From Marinobacter aromaticivorans (GTDB lineage Bacteria > Pseudomonadota > Gammaproteobacteria > Pseudomonadales > Oleiphilaceae), in the NCBI RefSeq assembly GCF_002806975.1, contig NZ_NIHD01000007.1:62001-126000 (forward strand): a stretch of 64,000 bases of DNA, written 5' to 3'. The notes under the pieces were generated by a model. It searched no databases. It had not been told where the DNA came from and was given only the letters and a program-made list of their open reading frames with translations. Made by a program: the position numbers and the translations under genes. Each line of letters begins with the position of its first letter. Positions within the stretch are counted from its first letter, which is position 1. Positions 27,059 to 34,618 of the stretch are shown here, in pieces.

Positions 27059-28075
27059 TCACTGGGTGCCGCCGCCACCTGCGGACAGGTTGGACATGAC
27101 ACTCACGTTAGCCTGGGTAACACTGCCCACGCCGGCGTTCTGGGCAAAGGCACCAACACCGGTGAAGTTAGCCGAGCCTCCGGAGATCTCATTGGAAGCA
27201 CTGACATTGGTGTAGGAATACCCACCGTTGGAATCACCATAGGTCACACTGGTGCCACTAACGCTGCCATTGAGGTCAGCATCATTCATGAACACCTCCA
27301 GCGAGAGATTCAGCTCGGTAACGCTGTTGTCAGAGCTGTCACTGCTGTCGCTGTTGTAGGAATCCGTGGCATTGGTGGAGTTGTCTGAACTGTCACTGTT
27401 ACCACTGTCAGCGATCTTGAATGAATCATTGACATTGGTGCTGTTGTCGGAGCTATCCGAATTATCGGAGTTGTCCGAATTGTCGGAGTTATCCGAATTG
27501 TCGGAGTTATCCGAATTATCCGAGTTGTCGGAATTGTCGGAATTATCCGACGCATTGGTATTGCCACTGTCGGCAATTTTGAATGCGTCATTCACGCTTG
27601 TGCTGTTATCCGAGTTGTCCGAATTGTCTGAATTGTCGCTGTTATCGGAATTATCTGAGTTGTCAGACATATCATTTCCGCTGTCAGCAATCTTGAACGA
27701 GTCGGCAACATCGGTGCTGTTGTCTGAGTTATTCGAGTTGTCGGAGTTATCAGAGTTGTCGGAAGCATCGGAATTATCCGAGTTGTCCGAGGCATTGGTA
27801 TTACCACTGTTGGCAATCTTGAACGCATCGGCAACATCCGTGCTGTTGTCTGAATTGTTCGAGTTATCAGAGCCGTCCGAGTTATCGGAGTTATTGGTGT
27901 TTGTGGAGTTGTTATTACCAGAGTCGGTATTGCCTGACTGATCGTTGTTGGCAGTGGAAGTATTATCCGCATTGGTGTTCGGATCCCCGTCTCCACCTTG
28001 CGCCGCAAAGGCGAAACCGGTAACACCCAGGCTCATTGCGATAGCAGCAGCCAGCAGTCCTTTTTTGGTATTCAT
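27059..28075 (-). CDS. Secreted Ser-Asp-Asn repeat protein, candidate major amyloid/fibre subunit
   Basis: 338 residues. AAGGA lies 9 bases before the ATG, and the signal peptide is cleaved near FAFA-AQGG. The mature protein has no Cys, Trp, Arg or His and is very acidic. Residues 61-251 are SDN tripeptides with four spaced copies of a non-SDN motif, V-x-D-[AS]-FKIA-[ND]-SGN (Phe at 85, 127, 165, 219), plus a worn fifth copy near 239. A C-terminal domain (about 252-338) is Gly/Ser/Asn-rich with GAFAQNAGVGSVTQANVSV. FapC is similarly built of linkers and spaced repeats, but its sequence differs. Calcium binding by the Asp-rich linkers, or an Sdr-like stalk, are alternatives. It is the first gene of its operon, behind a sigma-54-type promoter. 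Confidence 0.78.
   Translation of the reverse strand: MNTKKGLLAAAIAMSLGVTGFAFAAQGGDGDPNTNADNTSTANNDQSGNTDSGNNNSTNTNNSDNSDGSDNSNNSDNSTDVADAFKIANSGNTNASDNSDNSDASDNSDNSDNSNNSDNSTDVADSFKIADSGNDMSDNSDNSDNSDNSDNSDNSDNSTSVNDAFKIADSGNTNASDNSDNSDNSDNSDNSDNSDNSDNSDNSDNSDSSDNSTNVNDSFKIADSGNSDSSDNSTNATDSYNSDSSDSSDNSVTELNLSLEVFMNDADLNGSVSGTSVTYGDSNGGYSYTNVSASNEISGGSANFTGVGAFAQNAGVGSVTQANVSVMSNLSAGGGGTQ
27323..27895 (-). repeat. 9-bp coding minisatellite (SDN tract) in the repeat protein gene
   Basis: Tandem 9-nt units of the form TCSGAYAAY encode Ser-Asp-Asn. The longest uninterrupted run is at 27443-27550: ten SDN units, one SDS and one SDN. Synonymous third-base variation (TCC/TCG, GAC/GAT, AAC/AAT) means the units are not identical, but length change by slippage or recombination would stay in frame. 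Confidence 0.9.
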
Positions 28076-28171
28076 GATGTCGTTTCCTTCTAGGTTATTG
28101 GCTTTTCCAGGAATCCGACCCAACCCGCTAACCTCCGAGCAAGCCAAGGTCCAGACCCATAACACGTAGAA

Positions 28172-28187
28172 AGCGATTCCCGTGCCA
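28172..28187 (-). promoter_or_regulatory. Sigma-54 (-24/-12) promoter of the amyloid operon
   Basis: On the minus strand TGGCACGGGAATCGCT matches the consensus TGGCACGNNNNTTGCW at all fixed positions but one, with the correct GG-to-GC spacing. Transcription would start about 86 bases before the repeat-protein ATG. Confidence 0.72.
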
Positions 28188-28372
28188 GAATAAGGCGACT
28201 GCAACCAAGCCTATATTTTTAAAGGGTTTTCAGGCTGGCGCTGCGGGAAGACCCGCCCTTGCGAAAACAGGAACTGTTCCAGGGATGACACAGCGTGAAT
28301 GAGGGAAAAGCAGTAATAAGGCAGTTTTTCCACAATTTCAGCTACATACAAAGAACCTGCAGTGTAAAAAAC

Positions 28373-28410
28373 AAAAAACCCCGCAAACTGTTTCCAGCTG
28401 CAGGGTTTTT
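28373..28410 (-). terminator. Intrinsic terminator after aceA
   Basis: On the minus strand a 10-bp stem (ACCCTGCA pairing TGCGGGGT, one G-T pair) with a 13-nt loop, then six T. It also has T-rich character on the + strand. Confidence 0.8.
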
Positions 28411-28454
28411 GGGCCCCGGAATAAACCCGGGAGCGGGCACTACAAACCGTTCAA

Positions 28455-30047
28455 TTAACCAAACTGGTTCATGGTGTTGTCAGCGCCACCGGCTTTCAGC
28501 GCAGCGTCACCTGCGAAGAACTCCTTGTGGTCGTCACCGATGTTGGAACCAGCCATATCCTGGTGCTTGACGGTGGCAATACCCTCGCGGATTTCCTTGC
28601 GCTGAACACCGGCAACGTATGCCAACATGCCTTCGTCGCCGAAGTAGCCTTTCGCCAGGTTGTCGGTAGACAGGGCTGCAGTGTGGTACGTCGGCAGAGT
28701 GATCAGGTGGTGGAATACACCCGCTTCACGGGAAGCGTCACGCTGGAAGTTACGGCACCACTCGTCAGCCAGCTTGCCCAGTTCGGTGTTGTCGTACTCT
28801 TCGCTCATCAGGTTGGCGCGGTCGTAGGCAGATACGTCCTTGCCTTCTTCCTGCATGGCGTCGAATACCTGCTGACGGAAGTTCAGTGTCCAGTTGAAGG
28901 ACGGGCTGTTGTTGTAAACCAGCTTGGCATCGGGAACCACTTCCTTGATGCGGTTTACCATACCCGCGATCTGACCCACGTGCGGCTTCTCGGTTTCGAT
29001 CCACAGCATGTCTGCGCCGTTCTGCAGGCTGGTGATGCAGTCCAGAACAACACGGTCTTCACCGGAACCTTCCTTGAACTGGAACAGGCCGGAAGCCAGA
29101 CGCTTGGGCTTGACCAGCTTGCCGTTCTGCTTGATGACAACGTCGCCGTTGTTGATGTCTTCAGCCTTTTCGATAACATCGCCGTCAATAAAGCTGTTGT
29201 ACTGGTCACCCAGGTCGCCGGGCTCGTCGGTCACGGCAATTTGCTTGGTCAGGCCAGCACCCAGGGAGTCTGTACGGGCAACGATAACGCCGTCGTCAAC
29301 ACCCAGTTCCAGGAACGCCATACGTACAGCGTTGATCTTGGACAGGAAGTCAGCGTGGGGAACGGTTACTTTACCGTCCTGGTGGCCACACTGCTTCTCG
29401 TCGGAAACCTGGTTCTCGATCTGGATGCAGCAGGCACCCGCTTCGATCATCTTCTTGGCCAGCAGGTAGGTGGCTTCGTCGTTACCGAAACCGGCGTCGA
29501 TGTCCGCGATGATGGGCACAACGTGAGTTTCGTGGTTGTCGATCTTCTTGATCAGCTCCTCAGCCCTGGCAGTATCGCCCGCCTTCTCGGCAGCTTCCAG
29601 ATCACGGAACAGGTGGTTCAGTTCCCAGGCATCTGCCTGGCGCAGGAAGGTGTACAGCTCTTCGATCAGGCCGGGAACTGCGGTTTTCTCGTGCATGGAC
29701 TGGTCAGGCAGAGGACCGAACTCGGAACGCAGAGCGGCAACCATCCAGCCCGACAGGTACAGGTAACGGCGCTTGGTGGAACCGAAGTGCTTCTTGATGG
29801 AGATCATTTTCTGCTGGCCAATAAATCCGTGCCAGCAACCCAGGGACTGGGTGTACTTGGAAGAATCGGCATCGTAGGCAGCCATGTCTTCACGCATGAT
29901 TTTTGCGGTGTATTTGGCAATGTCCAGGCCAGTCTTGAATTTGTTCTGGGCGCGCATGCGTGCAACGTGCTTGGGGTTGATGGCGTGCCAGGTCGGGTTC
30001 TGCTTCACGATGGAGGCAATGGTATCGACGTCTTTTGCGTAAGGCAT
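28455..30047 (-). CDS. aceA: Isocitrate lyase (long, Pseudomonas type)
   Basis: First glyoxylate-shunt enzyme: isocitrate to glyoxylate plus succinate, allowing growth on acetate and fatty acids. The 530-residue length is that of the long class typified by P. aeruginosa AceA, not the 434-residue E. coli form. The catalytic cysteine loop reads KQCGHQDGKVTVP, and the Mg-binding PIIADIDAGFGN and WIETEKPHVGQIAGMV are conserved. AAGGA precedes the ATG. It is monocistronic with a strong terminator; malate synthase is not in the window. A long open frame on the opposite strand is a coding shadow. Confidence 0.96.
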   Translation of the reverse strand: MPYAKDVDTIASIVKQNPTWHAINPKHVARMRAQNKFKTGLDIAKYTAKIMREDMAAYDADSSKYTQSLGCWHGFIGQQKMISIKKHFGSTKRRYLYLSGWMVAALRSEFGPLPDQSMHEKTAVPGLIEELYTFLRQADAWELNHLFRDLEAAEKAGDTARAEELIKKIDNHETHVVPIIADIDAGFGNDEATYLLAKKMIEAGACCIQIENQVSDEKQCGHQDGKVTVPHADFLSKINAVRMAFLELGVDDGVIVARTDSLGAGLTKQIAVTDEPGDLGDQYNSFIDGDVIEKAEDINNGDVVIKQNGKLVKPKRLASGLFQFKEGSGEDRVVLDCITSLQNGADMLWIETEKPHVGQIAGMVNRIKEVVPDAKLVYNNSPSFNWTLNFRQQVFDAMQEEGKDVSAYDRANLMSEEYDNTELGKLADEWCRNFQRDASREAGVFHHLITLPTYHTAALSTDNLAKGYFGDEGMLAYVAGVQRKEIREGIATVKHQDMAGSNIGDDHKEFFAGDAALKAGGADNTMNQFG

Positions 30048-30328
30048 GATCTCGATCCTTAGAGTGTTAATGAAAAGCGGTTAATAACGACAGCCTGGAC
30101 AAAATACCAGACTGACGGGTTGTGTTGTCGAGTACTTTAGTAGCTTCGGATTTATAATTGAAATTTATATAATCTATTTCCAGCATTTTTCCTGTGAATA
30201 CCAAAACAGAGCCTTACCACTCGACTTCCTCACTGGGTCCGGTCATTTTATCCATCCTGCAACGTGCTATGATTCAGCCGTCTGACCAGAATCATGGGCC
30301 CCAAACCCACGGACTACAGGGGTAGTCA

Positions 30329-31816
30329 GTGTACTATATCCGCGCTTTCGGCCAATCACTGCTGCACGCACTGAAAAATCTGTTCCCGATTGTGGTCGTT
30401 GTGGTGTTCTTCCAGCTTGTTGTCCTGCAACAAATGCCGGACAACACCCTGAGTATGGCCATTGGCCTGCTGATTGTCGCCGTCGGTGTAGCCCTGTTTC
30501 TCCAAGGCCTCGAGTTGTCCATTTTCCCGGTAGGAAAAAGCCTTTCCAACCAATTTGCCAGGAAAGGGTCAGTCCCCGTCCTGCTCTCGTTCGGCTTCGC
30601 CATGGGGTTTTCCGCTGTTATCGCCGAACCTGCTTTAATTGCTGTGGCCGAGCAGGCCCAGGGCATCAGTGAGGGCAAAATCAACGCATTCACCCTCAGG
30701 CTTCTGGTTGCCACCTCCGTTGGCCTGGTCATTGCGCTTGGTGTATTCCGGACCATCTTTGGTTACCCGCTGCACTGGTTCATGATTACTGGCTACATCA
30801 CGGTGGTGGTGGTGACCTGGTTTGCCCCGCAGGAGATTGTCGGCCTGGCTTATGATTCCGGCGGGGTCACCACAAATGTTGTCACGGTACCGCTGATTAC
30901 CGCATTGGGCATTGGTCTGGCGGCCTCTATCCGTGGCAGGAATCCGCTTACCGATGGCTTTGGCCTGGTTGCACTGGCCGTCATGGTGCCGATGATTACG
31001 GTTCAGCTTTACGGGATTGCGGTCTACAACGGTGACGGTTCAGACGGCGCGTTGTTAATGGTGCCCCAGTATGAGAGCGAAACCATTTCCGGCTTTCTGA
31101 AAATGCTTGTGGAGCTGGCGGGAATGCTCAAGGATGTAGCGCCCATCATTCTGACCATCCTGTTCTTCCAGTACATTGTGTTACGTCGCGGGCTGGCCAA
31201 CCCGCCCAAGATCCTGTTCGGCTTTGTCCTTGTTATTCTCGGCCTCTACGCTTTTGTCGTGGGCCTGAGGCTGGGTCTTTTCCCGATTGGCACCAGTATG
31301 GCGGAACAGCTGATCGAGCAGGAGCGTTTCGGCTTTATCTATTTGTTTGCTTTCATGATCGGGTTTGCCACCACCCTGGCGGAACCGGCTCTGCTTGCGG
31401 TCGGCAAGCAGGCGGAAGAAGCTGCCTCCGGACGAATTAACGGCAACGCAATCCGGCTACTGGTTGCGCTCGGCGTGGCCACCGGCATCACCATTGGCGT
31501 ACACCGGATCATTGCTGGCGACCTCATGCACTACTACATTATGAGTGGCTATACACTGGTGATCATCCTTACTGTTCTGGCGCCGAAATACATTGTGGCT
31601 CTGGCCTATGACCTGGGCGGAGTCACCACATCGGAGGTCACTGTGCCACTGGTGACCGCGCTGGGCATCGGGCTCGCATCCAACATCGAGGGCCGCAGTG
31701 TTCTGATTGATGGTTTCGGGCTGATTGCCTTTGCTTCCATGTTTCCCATTATCAGTGTGATGCTATACGCCATTACCATGCAATGGCTGGTAGATCGAAG
31801 AGGGCTGAGCTCATGA
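30329..31816 (+). CDS. DUF1538 membrane transporter-like protein
   Basis: 495 residues with a GTG start and AGGGG 7 bases upstream. Two homologous halves, each about six transmembrane helices, repeat the motif AEPAL (IAVAEQA / LAVGKQA), and the later APxxIVxLAYDxGGVTTxxVTVPLxTALGIGLA occurs once per half. This is the duplicated DUF1538 family. The inverted-repeat-like duplication is typical of secondary transporters or channels, but the substrate is unknown. Its stop overlaps the start of a PII-like gene (ATGA) and a CBS gene follows, so it has two likely cytosolic regulators. Confidence 0.85.
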   Translation: MYYIRAFGQSLLHALKNLFPIVVVVVFFQLVVLQQMPDNTLSMAIGLLIVAVGVALFLQGLELSIFPVGKSLSNQFARKGSVPVLLSFGFAMGFSAVIAEPALIAVAEQAQGISEGKINAFTLRLLVATSVGLVIALGVFRTIFGYPLHWFMITGYITVVVVTWFAPQEIVGLAYDSGGVTTNVVTVPLITALGIGLAASIRGRNPLTDGFGLVALAVMVPMITVQLYGIAVYNGDGSDGALLMVPQYESETISGFLKMLVELAGMLKDVAPIILTILFFQYIVLRRGLANPPKILFGFVLVILGLYAFVVGLRLGLFPIGTSMAEQLIEQERFGFIYLFAFMIGFATTLAEPALLAVGKQAEEAASGRINGNAIRLLVALGVATGITIGVHRIIAGDLMHYYIMSGYTLVIILTVLAPKYIVALAYDLGGVTTSEVTVPLVTALGIGLASNIEGRSVLIDGFGLIAFASMFPIISVMLYAITMQWLVDRRGLSS

Positions 31817-32163
31817 AATTTTCCGTATTAGTAGCGATTGTTCCGGAAGACCAGGAACAGGAATGTATCGATACTGCCCGTGAAACGGGCGCTGGCGGCA
31901 TCACCGTGATGTCTGGCCGGGGTATAAGCAACACTGCCAAAAAGACCTTCTTCGGCTTTACCTATGACGGCAGCCAAAGCGTTCTTTTGATGGTGCTTGA
32001 AAAAAGCTTGTCACTGCAGGTTCTGAAAGCAATCCAGCGCTTGCTGATGCCGGCGGAACATGATTCCCAGGGCCTGGTCTTCACCCTTCCGCTGGAGCAT
32101 CTTGGCGGCATTGACGTGTCCCAGTTCCAGAAATTCGAACAGCACTTGAAAGACAATCTCTGA
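31813..32163 (+). CDS. PII-like signalling protein
   Basis: 116 residues starting MKFSVLVAIVPED, with the start codon overlapping the DUF1538 stop. The alternating beta-alpha-beta pattern and VMSGRGISNTAKKTFFGFTYDG fit the PII superfamily (GlnB/SbtB-like). The T-loop lacks the Tyr of uridylylated GlnB, so it is not a classic nitrogen sensor. By analogy with SbtB-SbtA it may bind a nucleotide and gate the neighbouring membrane protein; this is inferred from position. Confidence 0.8.
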   Translation: MKFSVLVAIVPEDQEQECIDTARETGAGGITVMSGRGISNTAKKTFFGFTYDGSQSVLLMVLEKSLSLQVLKAIQRLLMPAEHDSQGLVFTLPLEHLGGIDVSQFQKFEQHLKDNL

Positions 32164-32175
32164 GGAGCTTCAGGC

Positions 32176-32565
32176 ATGAAACTGGTTAAAGAGGTGATGG
32201 TAAGCAACGTAATTTGTGTGTCCCCTTTCGCCACGCTGCGCGAAGCCCTGCGGCTGATGAAGAAACACGGCGTAAAATCCCTGGTGGTCGAGAAGCAGCA
32301 TCCCAGCGATGCCTACGGGCTGATCACTTACACCAATGTTCTGAAAACCGTGGTGGCCGAACAGGGCGACATCGACCTGCTGAACGTGTACGACGCCTGT
32401 GCCAAACCCGCTCTGGCTGTAGGCAAAAGCCTGGAGGTACGACAGGTTGCAGCCTTGATGACCGAGCATCGGGTGAAGCGCGTTCTGGTGCTGGAGGATA
32501 ATGACCTGCTGGGTTTCGTTGCTATGGATGACATTATGACGGTGCTGCTGGAGCAGGTTGACTAG
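32176..32565 (+). CDS. CBS-domain protein
   Basis: 129 residues forming a tandem CBS (Bateman) module: VKEVMVSNVICVSPFATLREALRLM for the first repeat and LEVRQVAALMTEHRVKRVLVLEDNDLLGFV for the second. Such modules bind adenine nucleotides. It is the third gene of the DUF1538-PII-CBS operon, 12 bases after the PII-like gene with GAGGAG before the ATG, and probably senses adenylate charge for the transporter. Confidence 0.87.
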   Translation: MKLVKEVMVSNVICVSPFATLREALRLMKKHGVKSLVVEKQHPSDAYGLITYTNVLKTVVAEQGDIDLLNVYDACAKPALAVGKSLEVRQVAALMTEHRVKRVLVLEDNDLLGFVAMDDIMTVLLEQVD

Positions 32566-32656
32566 TGCAACACTGCATCACCTCACAGGCGCGGAAAATC
32601 AGGGATTGCTGAAGCAATACCGGGCCTTGATGCACCGAGCCCGATAGCGATGCCCC

Positions 32657-34618
32657 TCAACTTAGTGATAAAACCACAATCCGGTCTTCGGCCTTCAGAT
32701 CCAGCAGTTGTGTTCTCCGCGGGTTCATCTGCAGATGCCGCCCGTGTTCATCGGCCGCCACCCTGAACACACCCAGCGCGATCTCTCCCCGGTTGGCGAC
32801 GACCTTCTCCAGCAACTGGAAATCAAAACTGGCTGGCAGCGGGTAATTCCGGGGGTCACGAAACTGGATTTTGGCTCCGCCCACCGTAAACAACTCATCC
32901 AGCACCACCCGGAGTTCCCGGCGCAGGGCCACCTGTGCCAACACGTGGCTCAGAATCATCGGGCTGATCAGCATTTCGCTCTTGTGGCCAAAAAGCAGAT
33001 TTCGGTTATCAGGATCACTCAGTTCCATGATTACCTGCGGCCTTTGCAACGACTCAGCCAGGATATCTTCCAGTTGCAGGTAACCCACCATGGCACGGGC
33101 ATCTGCCTCTTCCCCGGAACCAATGCGGTCGCTGCTCAACAGCATGACGGTATCATAGCCGGCAGGATCCAGTTTTCTGAGGTCTTCCTCCACCATGTAA
33201 TCGGCTTCCAGCAAGCGACCGTTGACCTTGTCCAGATCAACGCCATAACGGGCAATCTCCCGCTGTCGCTCTTCCAGTGGTGTGGCCGACACCATGTCCA
33301 GCTCAAAATGCCAGTCGCCATAACTGCCAAACTCCGCCGCCAGGCTGGGTACTTTGCGATTCCAGCCCAGCACCAGTACTCGATGGGTGCCTTGTGTCCT
33401 GTGCTTTAAAACCCGGGCATTGCCACGCTCAACCCGCGCCAGCGGTTCGGCTTTAGGATCTGCGCCGGTGTGCCGGTAATCGCGGGCGAGCAAAACCACG
33501 CGATCTTCATGGCGAACGACAGTGTCAGACGGGGCCAGCAAATTTACTTGCCAGCCACCGCCGGCGGCGGGATGAAGCAAGCCAAGAACAATCGCATAGG
33601 GTCTTTGTGTCGCAAGTTCCGCCAAAGTCAGGCCCTCTGCCGTTTCTCCACCACGCACAAAAATCTCGTTACCGTCTCCAGCGGTGAGCAGCTCGTTGTA
33701 GACTTCCGACAGATCGGGATGTAATGCGTTCTGCACCATCAACCTGCTGATGGTGACATCGCCCGCCACCACTTCCACGGCACCCGGGTAGGCACGCTCG
33801 ATCACCCGTAATTTACGCATGTCCTGAATCTCGGCCACCACAAACGGCAAAGGAGCGTTCAGATGCCGGGCCTGCGCCGCAATGGAGAGGAGTGCCTTGA
33901 CGGTTTCCACATCGGAGGTCACCAGGCTGCCAGCACTGTGCACCTGGCTGGGCACAATCACTGCCGCGGCATCCAGGCAGGCCACCCGGTGCAAAGCATC
34001 GGGCTGGATGGCCGAGCCACTTCGCAAAATAACCTCACGCGCCCGGCGGCCCACACCCGGCTCGATTCGCAACTCGTGCAACTGTGCTGCACTGACTTCT
34101 TCTGCCAGAACCACCAGGCGGAGTTTCTGGGTGTCATGCCTCTCCAGAAACCGGCGCATACGGCCCGAGGAGCCCAGTAACTCCGAAAGCAGTGGCAGGG
34201 TCTGGCTGGTCCAGCCCAGGACTACCACATGGTTTTTCAGGGGAACCGGGGTTAGCCCGCGTTCGAGGTCTGCCATTTTGGCAATCAGCCAGCGGGTCAG
34301 AATGGCCACCAGAGTGCCCATGAACACCACATACCCGCTGATGGTCAGCAGGGTTGAGACAAGGCGCTGCCAGGTGCCTACATCGTCACCCAGATAACCC
34401 GGGTCGGTGAGACGCAGAAAAGCCCACCAGACAGCGGATCCCGGATCATCAAACTCACCTCCCTGGGGCACCACCAGCAGGCCGCCAATGAGGGAAATCA
34501 GGCCGATTAGCACACCCACCACCAACAGCTGGAAACCGGCGCCTTTTACCAGCTGTCGCTCAACAATAAACTTCACCCGGTCGACTACACGAAAAGGCAG
34601 CATGGCGGTCTTTTTCAT
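32657..34618 (-). CDS. CASTOR/POLLUX-related ion channel with RCK domains
   Basis: 653 residues. Two or more transmembrane helices lie in the first 120 residues, flanking a pore region WWAFLRLTDPGYLGDD. Two RCK-like nucleotide-binding modules follow, beginning HVVVLGWTSQTLPLLSELL near 130 and HRVLVLGWNRKVPSLAAEF near 405. The pattern matches the bacterial relatives of plant CASTOR/POLLUX channels. Ion selectivity is unknown. The ATG overlaps the stop of the upstream SulP gene by one base (TGATG), so the two are translationally coupled. Confidence 0.82.
   Translation of the reverse strand: MKKTAMLPFRVVDRVKFIVERQLVKGAGFQLLVVGVLIGLISLIGGLLVVPQGGEFDDPGSAVWWAFLRLTDPGYLGDDVGTWQRLVSTLLTISGYVVFMGTLVAILTRWLIAKMADLERGLTPVPLKNHVVVLGWTSQTLPLLSELLGSSGRMRRFLERHDTQKLRLVVLAEEVSAAQLHELRIEPGVGRRAREVILRSGSAIQPDALHRVACLDAAAVIVPSQVHSAGSLVTSDVETVKALLSIAAQARHLNAPLPFVVAEIQDMRKLRVIERAYPGAVEVVAGDVTISRLMVQNALHPDLSEVYNELLTAGDGNEIFVRGGETAEGLTLAELATQRPYAIVLGLLHPAAGGGWQVNLLAPSDTVVRHEDRVVLLARDYRHTGADPKAEPLARVERGNARVLKHRTQGTHRVLVLGWNRKVPSLAAEFGSYGDWHFELDMVSATPLEERQREIARYGVDLDKVNGRLLEADYMVEEDLRKLDPAGYDTVMLLSSDRIGSGEEADARAMVGYLQLEDILAESLQRPQVIMELSDPDNRNLLFGHKSEMLISPMILSHVLAQVALRRELRVVLDELFTVGGAKIQFRDPRNYPLPASFDFQLLEKVVANRGEIALGVFRVAADEHGRHLQMNPRRTQLLDLKAEDRIVVLSLS

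Larger units (their letters stand above)
28076..28454. other. Intergenic region between amyloid operon and aceA
   Basis: A 379-bp gene-free stretch. From the operon side it contains the ribosome-binding site and leader, the sigma-54-type promoter (28172-28187), an AT-rich segment (28209-28225), a GCGGG-AAGA-CCCGC inverted repeat (28243-28256) that could be an upstream activator site, and the aceA terminator (28373-28410). No other coding signal was seen. Confidence 0.6.

Noticed and set aside
27443..27550. CRISPR array
   Set aside because: Units are 9 bp, in frame and coding, with no spacers of CRISPR length; no cas genes are present.
27366..27941. A Leu-Ser-Glu repeat frame on the + strand opposite the SDN gene
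   Set aside because: The repeat is the mirror of the SDN codons; only the minus-strand frame has a signal peptide and ribosome-binding site.
27059..28075. Staphylococcal Sdr-type adhesin
   Set aside because: SD-rich stalks look alike, but there is no LPXTG anchor or ligand-binding A domain, and the FKIA motifs are not part of such stalks.
28527..30062. A 511-codon open frame opposite aceA
   Set aside because: It is the complement of a strongly conserved isocitrate lyase gene, has no recognisable protein family and arises from codon bias.
31813..32163. Classic GlnB/GlnK nitrogen regulator
   Set aside because: The T-loop lacks the modified Tyr and conserved surroundings, and the neighbour is DUF1538 rather than AmtB.
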